From positions 1-19,292 of the forward strand of contig CAYMTN010000091.1 in the NCBI GenBank assembly GCA_964393335.1: DNA of 19,292 bases. The letters are read 5' to 3'. This stretch comes from CAYMTN01 sp964393335. Lineage in GTDB: Bacteria; Chloroflexota; Anaerolineae; Aggregatilineales; Aggregatilineaceae. A program made the translations under genes and the position numbers. How positions within the stretch are numbered: position 1 is the stretch's first letter; the number at the start of each line of letters is the position of its first letter. The notes beneath the pieces were generated by a model that worked only from the letters and a program-made list of their open reading frames with translations, did no database searches and was not told the DNA's origin. Positions 8,206 to 15,875 of this stretch are shown here, piece after piece.

Positions 8206-9573
8206 TCACTCATTCTCTGGCACGCCGTTTGCCGCAATTACCGCGCGGTAAAAGTGTGCGCTGTCTTTTAAGATGCGCCGTTGGCCGTCCTGAAAATCCA
8301 CATACACCAGGCCAAAGCGCTTGCTGTAACCGTGCGCCCACTCAAAATTATCCATCAGGCTCCACACAAAATACCCGCGCAGCGGCACACCATCCTGAAT
8401 CGCTTTGGCCGCCATACGAAAGTGCTCGCGCAGGTAGGCCACCCGCCGCTCATCGTGGACGCCGCCATCCGCCGCCAGCGTATCGACAAACGCAGCGCCG
8501 TTTTCGGTGATGTACAGCGCGGGCGGAGCGTAACGTTCGTGCATGTGCTTGAGCATGTTATACAGCCCTGGCGGGTAAACTTCCCACCCCATTTCCGTAT
8601 ACTCGGCACCGGGCACGCGCACCCGTTCGCCGGGGCGCGGCGGCTGGCTGCCCACCACGATCCGCGAATAATAGTTGACGCCCAAAAAGTCAATGGGCGT
8701 GTGGATGATGGCCATGTCGCCCGGCTCAACCGGCAGGCCGGGGAAATCCGGCGCGTCGATTACTTGTGCCGGGTACGCGCCGAGGAAGATCGGGTCGGCA
8801 AACAGATGATTGAACAGCGCGTTCATGAACGGCATCGCCGCACGTGCCTCCGGGGTCGCTTCGGGCAGCGCTTCCAGCGCGCTGAGCGCCAGCACGATAC
8901 CGATCTGGCTGTCCGGCCCGGCGTTGGCACGCAGCACGGGCACTGTCGCGCCGTGCGCCAGCAGCAAATGATGGACGACGCGCGCCGCCGCCGCCCGATC
9001 CCGGAGGCCGGGCGCGTGGTGGCCGATTTCATAACCGAGCAGCGACACCATACGCGGCTCGTTGAACGTCGCCCAGTGTTTGACACGATCCCCGAAATGC
9101 TGAGACACGACGCCAGCGTAATGCACAAACTGGTCCACCATGTCGCGGCTGACCCAGCCGCCGTACCGGTCTTGCAGCGTTTGCGGCTGGTCCCAGTGAT
9201 AGAGCGTGACCAGCGGCGTGATGTTGGCGGCCAGCAGCCCGTCGATCAGCCGGTCGTAAAAATCAAGGCCCGCCGGGTTGACAGGCCCATCACCCTGGGG
9301 CAAAATGCGCGGCCAGGCTATCGAAAAGCGGTACGCCTGCACGCCCAACGACTGCATGATCTGGATATCTTCGGCATAGCGGTGATAGTGGTCGCAGGCC
9401 ACGTCGCCCGTATCGCCGTTGAACGTTTTGCCGGGCGTGTGCGCGAACCGGTCCCAGATCGATTCGCCGCGATCGTCTTCGCGCACTGCCCCTTCTACCT
9501 GATAACTGGCGGTGGCCGTCCCCCACAAAAAACCGGACGGGAATCGGTAGTCTGCCATCGTCACCCCGCTCAT
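8206..9573 (-). CDS. Cytoplasmic GH1 beta-glucosidase
   Basis: This 455-residue family 1 retaining beta-glycosidase has no signal peptide. It would hydrolyse cellobiose and short beta-glucosides inside the cell. The N-terminal family signature is FLWGTATASYQVEGA (15-29). The acid/base is E172 in TFNEP (169-173), the nucleophile is E357 in YITENG (354-359), and the aglycone/glycone site has WSLMDNFEW (404-412). The ATG at 9573 overlaps the TGA of the permease remnant as ATGA, typical of translational coupling. A second ATG five codons later (9558) has a GGGGTGA-like site upstream and may be used now that the upstream frame is broken. It was evidently the gene after the second sugar permease in an ABC-transporter operon. 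Confidence 0.95.
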   Translation of the reverse strand: MSGVTMADYRFPSGFLWGTATASYQVEGAVREDDRGESIWDRFAHTPGKTFNGDTGDVACDHYHRYAEDIQIMQSLGVQAYRFSIAWPRILPQGDGPVNPAGLDFYDRLIDGLLAANITPLVTLYHWDQPQTLQDRYGGWVSRDMVDQFVHYAGVVSQHFGDRVKHWATFNEPRMVSLLGYEIGHHAPGLRDRAAAARVVHHLLLAHGATVPVLRANAGPDSQIGIVLALSALEALPEATPEARAAMPFMNALFNHLFADPIFLGAYPAQVIDAPDFPGLPVEPGDMAIIHTPIDFLGVNYYSRIVVGSQPPRPGERVRVPGAEYTEMGWEVYPPGLYNMLKHMHERYAPPALYITENGAAFVDTLAADGGVHDERRVAYLREHFRMAAKAIQDGVPLRGYFVWSLMDNFEWAHGYSKRFGLVYVDFQDGQRRILKDSAHFYRAVIAANGVPENE

Positions 9574-9827
9574 CCTTTGACAGCGCCTGCCGTCAGGCCG
9601 CTGACCATGTGCTTTTGCAGCAAGAAAAACGCGATCATGACCGGGATGCTGACTGCCACCCCGGCGGCCATCATCAGGTCAAAGCGGTTGTTGAACTGGC
9701 CGACGAACAGGCGGATGCCATACGGAATCGTCTGGACCTGCATCACCCAGGCGAAAAACAATTCATCCCAGGACGTGAGGAACACGTAGATGCTGGTCGC
9801 CACAATACCGGGACGCGCCAGCGGCAG
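9570..9827 (-). pseudogene. 3' remnant of a MalG-type sugar ABC permease gene
   Basis: About 85 codons of the C-terminus of a carbohydrate ABC permease remain, where the family has about 275-290. The fragment begins at LPLARPG, the tail of the EAA loop that contacts the ATPase. It continues through ATSIYVFLTSWDELFFAW, the last membrane helix (MMAAGVAVSIPVMIAFFLLQ), and the typical end VSGLTAGAVKG. All preceding membrane helices and the first part of the EAA motif are missing. The reading frame upstream of LPLARPG runs into TGA, so no full permease can be made. A GTG at 9803 could in principle restart translation and keep coupling to the GH1 gene, but the product could not transport. Confidence 0.9.
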
Positions 9828-9879
9828 CCATCACGACGACGGCCAGCAGCATCACAGCAGTAGCGAATTTGCGAAACAT
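9763..9879 (-). pseudogene. 5' remnant of a sugar-binding-protein gene (signal peptide only), out of frame with the permease tail
   Basis: An ATG at 9879 has an excellent ribosome site, GAGGAG (9886-9891), six bases upstream. It opens a frame reading MFRKFATAVMLLAVVVMAAAGA, whose two halves are a basic start and a hydrophobic core. This is a typical secretion signal of an ABC solute-binding protein. After about 20 codons the sequence becomes that of the permease remnant in another frame, so the reading ends at TGA (9763-9765) after 38 residues. Identity as a binding protein is inferred from the signal peptide and from its place before the permease and downstream of a LacI regulator. Confidence 0.75.
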
Positions 9880-9999
9880 CGTTTGCTCCTCATGAAGTTA
9901 AAAAACGAACGTCTAAACGGACAGAAAATGTGGCTTGCGACAAGTTGATGAGTGCGCTTTTCGTTCGGATATGTTCCTCCCTTTTTCACTTGCGCCAGC

Positions 10000-11037
10000 T
10001 TACGCTGGAAAACCACAGGATTCTCGGATGACCAGTTGAGTAGGCAACGATACCTGATAGGGGGGCGTTATCGTGCCTTCTATCAGGCCGATCAGCCCGT
10101 CGGCGGCCAGTGAGCCAAGCCGCTGAACAGGCTGGCGAACAGTCGTAAGTTGGGGTTCGGCCAGGGTGGCAAACGGCATATCATCAAAACCGACCACGGC
10201 CACGTCATCCGGCACGCGCCGCCCGGCTTCACGCAGTGCCCGCAGCGCACCGATGGCCATCTGGTCGCTGGCGGTAAAGACCGCATCCGGGTCGTATTGC
10301 AGCAGGTGACGCATGCCAACATACCCGCTGGTTTCGGTGAAATCACCCTTGAACTCCAGGTTTTCGTCCGGCGCGTGGTCCAGTCGCCGCAGGACGTCCC
10401 GGTAGCCCATGAGCCGGTCATAACCGGAGCTGATATCGACGCGCCCGGTGATCGTCGCGATACGCTGGCGGCCCAGCCGTACCAGGTGTTCGACGGCCTG
10501 CTGCGCGCCCTGGCGGTTGGATGAGTCGACAAAATTGACCGTGTCGGCCTGGGTCCAGGGGCGGCCATTCAACACGTAGGGGCGGCCCCGTTCAATCACC
10601 ATATCCAGCAGTGGATCGGTGCGCGCCGTAGATGCCAGGATCAAACCGTCCGTGATGCGGTTATCCAAAACCCGCCGGTGCAGGTGAGTAGGGGCGGCAT
10701 TTTCTGCGCGCAGCCACAACATCACATCGTAATCGTTCGCGTTGGCATACGTCGTGATGCCCTGAATAAGCATGGGGAAATAGGGATCGGCAAAAATGGC
10801 AGTGATGAAGTAGGGGATGTAAAGACCGATCACCTGGGTACGCTGGGTGACCAGGGATCGCGCGGCGATGTTGGGAGAATAGTTGTGCTCGTTGATGACG
10901 TTCATCACCCGGCGGCGCGTTTCTTCTCGCACATTGGGTGACTTGTTGATCACACGCGAAACGGTTGAACGCGAAACGCCGCTTAGCCGGGCGATATCCT
11001 CAAGTTTTAAGGCTCTAGATTTATTCGGCGTGCCCAT
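10000..11037 (-). CDS. LacI-family transcriptional regulator, CelR/CebR-like
   Basis: This 345-residue repressor has an N-terminal helix-turn-helix (LEDIARLSGVSRSTVSRVIN, 12-31) and a hinge helix with YSPNIAARSL (53-62). A periplasmic-binding-protein-like sugar-sensing domain follows. It ends with VVGFDDMPFA and LTTVRQP segments, both typical of the family. The ATG at 11037 is chosen because it gives the normal 10-residue lead into the HTH. An upstream in-frame GTG (11106) would add 23 unlikely residues and read through an operator. No good ribosome site precedes the ATG. The adjacent TGGGAGCGCTCCCA operator is the site bound by Thermobifida CelR and Streptomyces CebR, which respond to cello-oligosaccharides. 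With GH1, GH8 and GH116 downstream, a cellobiose-type inducer and autoregulation are likely but inferred. Confidence 0.9.
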   Translation of the reverse strand: MGTPNKSRALKLEDIARLSGVSRSTVSRVINKSPNVREETRRRVMNVINEHNYSPNIAARSLVTQRTQVIGLYIPYFITAIFADPYFPMLIQGITTYANANDYDVMLWLRAENAAPTHLHRRVLDNRITDGLILASTARTDPLLDMVIERGRPYVLNGRPWTQADTVNFVDSSNRQGAQQAVEHLVRLGRQRIATITGRVDISSGYDRLMGYRDVLRRLDHAPDENLEFKGDFTETSGYVGMRHLLQYDPDAVFTASDQMAIGALRALREAGRRVPDDVAVVGFDDMPFATLAEPQLTTVRQPVQRLGSLAADGLIGLIEGTITPPYQVSLPTQLVIRESCGFPA

Positions 11038-11039
11038 AT

Positions 11040-11053
11040 TGGGAGCGCTCCCA
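11040..11053. promoter_or_regulatory. Perfect CelR/CebR-type LacI operator
   Basis: TGGGAGCGCTCCCA is a perfect 14-bp palindrome with a central CG. It is identical to the site described for CelR/CebR regulators of cellulose genes. It sits two bases upstream of the regulator's ATG, where bound protein would block transcription elongation and the mRNA copy could fold over the start site. Confidence 0.85.
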
Positions 11054-11152
11054 TAATCTCTCAAAAAAATTTGGATTGAGGGCCGGTGCCGTCGCTGTTC
11101 CAACACCCGATTTACCCTACAGCACGGCTTATAAACTGTACCAGCGTGAAGT

Positions 11153-11166
11153 CAAAAGCGTTTCCA
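11153..11166. promoter_or_regulatory. Weak LacI-operator-like site
   Basis: On the - strand TGGAAACGCTTTTG keeps the TGG start and the central CGCT of the LacI-type operators but matches only 8 of 14 positions. It lies 24 bp, centre to centre, from the operator at 11177-11190. It may be an auxiliary site. Confidence 0.25.
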
Positions 11167-11176
11167 CACGAATTTT

Positions 11177-11190
11177 TGGGAACGCTCTCA
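11177..11190. promoter_or_regulatory. Second CelR-type operator, imperfect
   Basis: TGGGAACGCTCTCA matches the palindrome TGGGAGCGCTCCCA at 12 of 14 positions. It starts 11 bases downstream of the -10 hexamer, over the expected initial transcribed region. This is a classic repressing position. Its centre is 137 bp from the perfect operator, close to 13 helical turns. Confidence 0.72.
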
Positions 11191-11201
11191 TTATTTTTCT
11201 C

Positions 11202-11231
11202 AGTATATGCCATCTTGGGAGCCAGTGTCAA
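11202..11231 (-). promoter_or_regulatory. Sigma70-type promoter of the regulator and beta-glucan operon
   Basis: On the - strand a perfect -35 TTGACA (11226-11231) is followed, 18 bases later, by a -10 TATACT (11202-11207). Transcription would start near 11195 and leave a leader of about 155 bases before the LacI ATG. A half-operator (GGCTCCCA) lies in the spacer, and a full operator starts just after the -10. I find no comparable promoter or operator in the spacer after lacI, so this probably drives the downstream glycosidase genes too. Confidence 0.72.
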
Positions 11232-11398
11232 GCAGCACGATTTACGAATATGACAGATGTCACCCCCGGCGTGTGAGGATCGTCATGCAGCAGAGTGTTT
11301 CGAGAGCGCCTGCCATGAGAGCGCGTCCATGCCATGCGGGGGGAAAGCGGGGCCGGTGCATGAGCGCGGGTCATCGCTTTCGACCGGGAACACGACGA

Positions 11399-11429
11399 CC
11401 AGGGCGCTGCCTGAAAAGCAGCGCCCCGG
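11399..11429 (-). terminator. Strong hairpin downstream of acs, possible terminator
   Basis: GGGCGCTGC (11402-11410) pairs perfectly with GCAGCGCCC (11418-11426). The stem extends by two more G-C pairs past one mismatch. It lies 43 bases beyond the acs stop on the - strand. No T-run follows, so it may be a transcript 3'-end stabiliser rather than an intrinsic terminator. The rest of the spacer 11232-11472 shows no gene I can support; the open frames there lack coding signatures. Confidence 0.45.
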
Positions 11430-11472
11430 CGATTCATATTCCCAGGACGAGCATGGGCGACCACAGGCCGGG

Positions 11473-13368
<1,896 letters not shown>

Positions 13369-13408
13369 GTAAGGCTCTCCTTTAGGGACCCAAATAAGTT
13401 CTAAAAAT

Positions 13409-13417
13409 ATTATATCA
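13409..13417 (-). promoter_or_regulatory. Extended -10 promoter of acs
   Basis: On the - strand TGATATAAT is a perfect extended -10 (TG-N-TATAAT) within an AT-rich stretch. No good -35 is visible, and an extended -10 needs none. Transcription would begin near 13402, about 34 bases before the acs ATG. A 16-bp palindrome (ATCAAA-N4-TTTGAT, 13414-13429) overlaps its upstream edge. Confidence 0.6.
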
Positions 13418-13491
13418 AATTTTTTTGATGTATTAATCTGTACTTTCTGTCACACACAAACGCCCCGGTCACGAAACAAGGCGGAAGCGGG

Positions 13492-14607
13492 TCACTGCTC
13501 GAACAGCGTATCCGCCAGCCGGACCGCATCATCCCAGGTGTGCATGATGTGCTTGTGAATCACGCCGGTCGTGATGGCATCGTGTTCCGGCCCCAGGGGA
13601 CCGTCCCACAGCAGCGCGACGCCGTGCGCCTGCGCGATGGCGTACCGCGCCGCAAAATCCTGCATTTCGGGATTGCCGAAGTTGATCGAGGTCACGCCGG
13701 GCGTCTCGGCCAGCGGGCCGAAGATCTGGTCACCCTGCCCGCAGAAATGCACCATCACGCCGCGCAGCGCAGCGCCGACCTGGGCGTTATACGGCACCGC
13801 GAAGCGCCGGTACATGCGCCCGCTGACCAGCACCGCCGAGTCATCCGAGATGCGCCCGCCACCCTTCAAGCGGTACGAAAAGCTGTAACCGACGTCTTCC
13901 GGCTCGCCTACCAGGCTTTTGTGGTGCTGTGCGATGGCGATGCACGTCTCAGTACACAGCACCAGCACATCATGCACCAGGTCGGGATCATCCACGACCC
14001 ACGTAAAAATAGCGTTGCCGATCAGGTGGTTAGCGATGCTGAACGGTCCCTGCCCGTCCGGCGCGCCGATGCGCACCGTCTGCCGCAAGTTCGGGTATGG
14101 CTCCAGCCACGCCAGCCACTGCTGTTCCGTTTCCCACACGCGCGCCCCAAGCCCGGCGTTGAGGTCCGGCACGCCGCGCGCCACTGCCGCGACGATGGCG
14201 TCACGGTCCGGCAGCGGATCGACCCAGGGCATTTCATTACCCTGCTGCTCGTAGGTGCAGCCAACCATCGACGGGCTGATCGGCAGCCCGTAATTCGCGC
14301 GGATAGTAAAGGCGCGATCATCACGCAGCCGCGCCCCTTCATAGGCACGCTGCAATTCCGCAACCAGCATTTTGCCCACGTCGCGGAACGCTTCGGCGTA
14401 CGGAATGGCGGGCCATCCGTCCGGCTGGGCGTGCTGGACATGCCGCCAGTCGTCGCGCACGGTGACAATCGTCGGGCGGCGGTCGAGCGATTCAAACGCC
14501 AGGGCGGCGCGCTGGCGCTCCTCAGCAGCCTGCACGCGCCCCATGTCGATCAGCAGTTCCAGTTGTTCAAGGTAGGGTGTCGGGTCAAACGTCGTAGTAT
14601 CTGGCAT
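13492..14607 (-). CDS. Uroporphyrinogen-decarboxylase-fold protein 1
   Basis: This 371-residue cytoplasmic protein belongs to the UroD/cobamide-methyltransferase superfamily. It is not a canonical HemE: the arginine-rich N-terminal substrate motif of HemE is absent. The clearest landmarks are in the C-terminal half: ISDDSAVLVSGRMYRRFAVP (253-272), then the strand GVMVHFCGQGD (283-293) with an H-x-C-G motif, and TSINFGNPE (306-314). In methylcobamide:thiol methyltransferases such as MtaA, H-x-C plus a later Cys bind zinc; here no Cys follows C289, so the third ligand is missing. AAGGA (14617-14621) precedes the ATG. It lies 67 bases downstream of a second UroD-fold gene on the same strand and is probably co-transcribed with it. 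No corrinoid protein gene is adjacent, so the substrate is unknown. Confidence 0.75.
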   Translation of the reverse strand: MPDTTTFDPTPYLEQLELLIDMGRVQAAEERQRAALAFESLDRRPTIVTVRDDWRHVQHAQPDGWPAIPYAEAFRDVGKMLVAELQRAYEGARLRDDRAFTIRANYGLPISPSMVGCTYEQQGNEMPWVDPLPDRDAIVAAVARGVPDLNAGLGARVWETEQQWLAWLEPYPNLRQTVRIGAPDGQGPFSIANHLIGNAIFTWVVDDPDLVHDVLVLCTETCIAIAQHHKSLVGEPEDVGYSFSYRLKGGGRISDDSAVLVSGRMYRRFAVPYNAQVGAALRGVMVHFCGQGDQIFGPLAETPGVTSINFGNPEMQDFAARYAIAQAHGVALLWDGPLGPEHDAITTGVIHKHIMHTWDDAVRLADTLFEQ

Positions 14608-14674
14608 GTGTGAAAATCCTTGAGCGGCCCTGAACCTGAGGGCATAGATCGATCGTTTGAGAAATCAGTAGTCG

Positions 14675-15712
14675 TCACCCGGCCTGGACCGCGCGTACCA
14701 GGGCATCGATGTTTTCGGCAGGCGTGCCCATCGACAACCCGCCGCCCGCCGATAGCATGAATCCGCCCTGCCCGCGCATCGCCTCGACGCACGCGCGTGC
14801 ATCGGATTCGACCTGCTGCGGCGTGCCCTGCGCCAATACGGCCAGCGGCGCGACATTGCCCATCAACGCGACCTGCGGCCCCATCGCCGCCCGCACCGCG
14901 CCGATCTCCGTCTCGTGGCTGAAGTTGAACACTTCGAATCCGGCTTCCGGCAGGTGAGGCAGCAGGTGGGCGCACGGCGTATCGTTGTGATAAATGCGAA
15001 TCAAGCCGTCGAACGCGTCAAAAACCCGCTGTAAATACGGCAGCGCCATGCGTTTGAAGGCGCGTGGCGACAGCATGCCCACGATGTCATCCAGCAGCAA
15101 CATGCCCTGCGGCTCGCGCAGACAGTCAAGCTGCGCCCGCAAAAATGCGATCACGGTGTCGGTGAACACGTCCAGCACGTAATGCGCGGCATCCGGATCG
15201 GCGGCGGTCGCTTCGAGGAACGGCGTCGTACCGAGGACGTGTGTTGCCAGCGCCAGCGGCCCGCGTGCCGCGACAAAATGTATGCGGTGCGGGTCCGGCA
15301 GCCCGCCGCCCCGTTCCAGGTCTTCCAGGCGGCGCAGGACGAGCGGCATCAAACCATCCGTGTGCGGGTCCGGGCGCGACAGCGTATCCCACTGGGTGGG
15401 CGGCAGCGTGACGTGGCGCATCGCGGGGGGCGCGTCGTGCCGCCACAGGATCGGGGCACCGAAGGCGCTCGGCTCGTTCGCCATGCCGTATTCCACCCAG
15501 AAGCCCGGCACAAACACCACGTCCGGAAAACGGTCCATGATCGCCAGGTGGGCCGCCAACCAGCGATCCGGGAAGAGGAAAAAGTCGAGCGTGTCCATCC
15601 CCACAAAACCGGGAATCCAGGGGCTGTCTACAATCAACACCACCGGCACACGGTCCGTTCGTTCGCCCCGCGCCGCCGCCAGGAACCGTTCCCAGTTTGC
15701 GCCGGTTGTCAT
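14675..15712 (-). CDS. Uroporphyrinogen-decarboxylase-fold protein 2
   Basis: This 345-residue UroD-superfamily protein is distinct from its downstream neighbour. Landmarks are NWERFLAAARGERTDRVPV (6-24) at the N-terminus, LLLDDIVGMLSPRAFKRMAL (205-224), the strand LIRIYHNDTPC (237-247), FNFSHE (262-267), MGNVAPL (284-290), and GGFMLSAGGGLSMGTPAENI (316-335). These are typical of MtaA/MtbA-like and related UroD-domain proteins. The zinc motif H-x-C of the methyltransferases is H-N-D here (242-244). It is followed by C247, so metal binding would differ. A perfect AAGGAGG (15718-15724) stands five bases before the ATG. It begins the two-gene UroD pair and is separated from mazG by the dispersed repeat. 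Demethylation of a small methylated compound is possible but unproven. Confidence 0.78.
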   Translation of the reverse strand: MTTGANWERFLAAARGERTDRVPVVLIVDSPWIPGFVGMDTLDFFLFPDRWLAAHLAIMDRFPDVVFVPGFWVEYGMANEPSAFGAPILWRHDAPPAMRHVTLPPTQWDTLSRPDPHTDGLMPLVLRRLEDLERGGGLPDPHRIHFVAARGPLALATHVLGTTPFLEATAADPDAAHYVLDVFTDTVIAFLRAQLDCLREPQGMLLLDDIVGMLSPRAFKRMALPYLQRVFDAFDGLIRIYHNDTPCAHLLPHLPEAGFEVFNFSHETEIGAVRAAMGPQVALMGNVAPLAVLAQGTPQQVESDARACVEAMRGQGGFMLSAGGGLSMGTPAENIDALVRAVQAG

Positions 15713-15723
15713 GTGACCCTCCT

Positions 15724-15835
15724 TCGAAAATAGCTTTCAGCGGTCAGCCTTCAGCTATCAGCCAAAAATGAGCACCTGTAAGGGCGCTGCTGCCGAACCA
15801 CAGGTTCGCCCACGCCCCGGTTTTTCATCCCTTTG
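15724..15835 (-). repeat. Composite dispersed repeat, copy B (inverted relative to copy A)
   Basis: Read on the - strand it contains CAAAGGGATGAAAA (15822-15835), a hairpin CGAACC/GGTTCG (15794-15808), a GGCAGCAGCGCCC block, and a tail of CTGATAGCTGAAGGCTGACC type (15724-15763) ending in GCTATTTTCGA. The blocks and their order match copy A at 4237-4324, with an extra hairpin inserted here. It fills most of the spacer between mazG and the second UroD-like gene, and its last base overlaps the ribosome site of the latter. Confidence 0.65.
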
Positions 15836-15875
15836 GGTGCCGCGCCAGCGGCATGACCGGCTCTGTGGAATGGCC

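Noticed and set aside
8281..9789. Long + strand open frame opposite GH1 (502 codons) and similar long antisense frames elsewhere
   Set aside because: They mirror strongly supported - strand genes, have Arg/His-rich composition and carry no recognisable domains. They arise from GC-rich codon usage.
11038..11106. Longer LacI start at GTG 11106
   Set aside because: It would add 23 residues translated through the operator, without a ribosome site. The ATG at 11037 gives the normal family N-terminus.
11215..11230. TGGGAGCCAGTGTCA as a full third operator
   Set aside because: Only the left half matches the palindrome. The right half belongs to the -35 hexamer, so it is treated as a half-site only.
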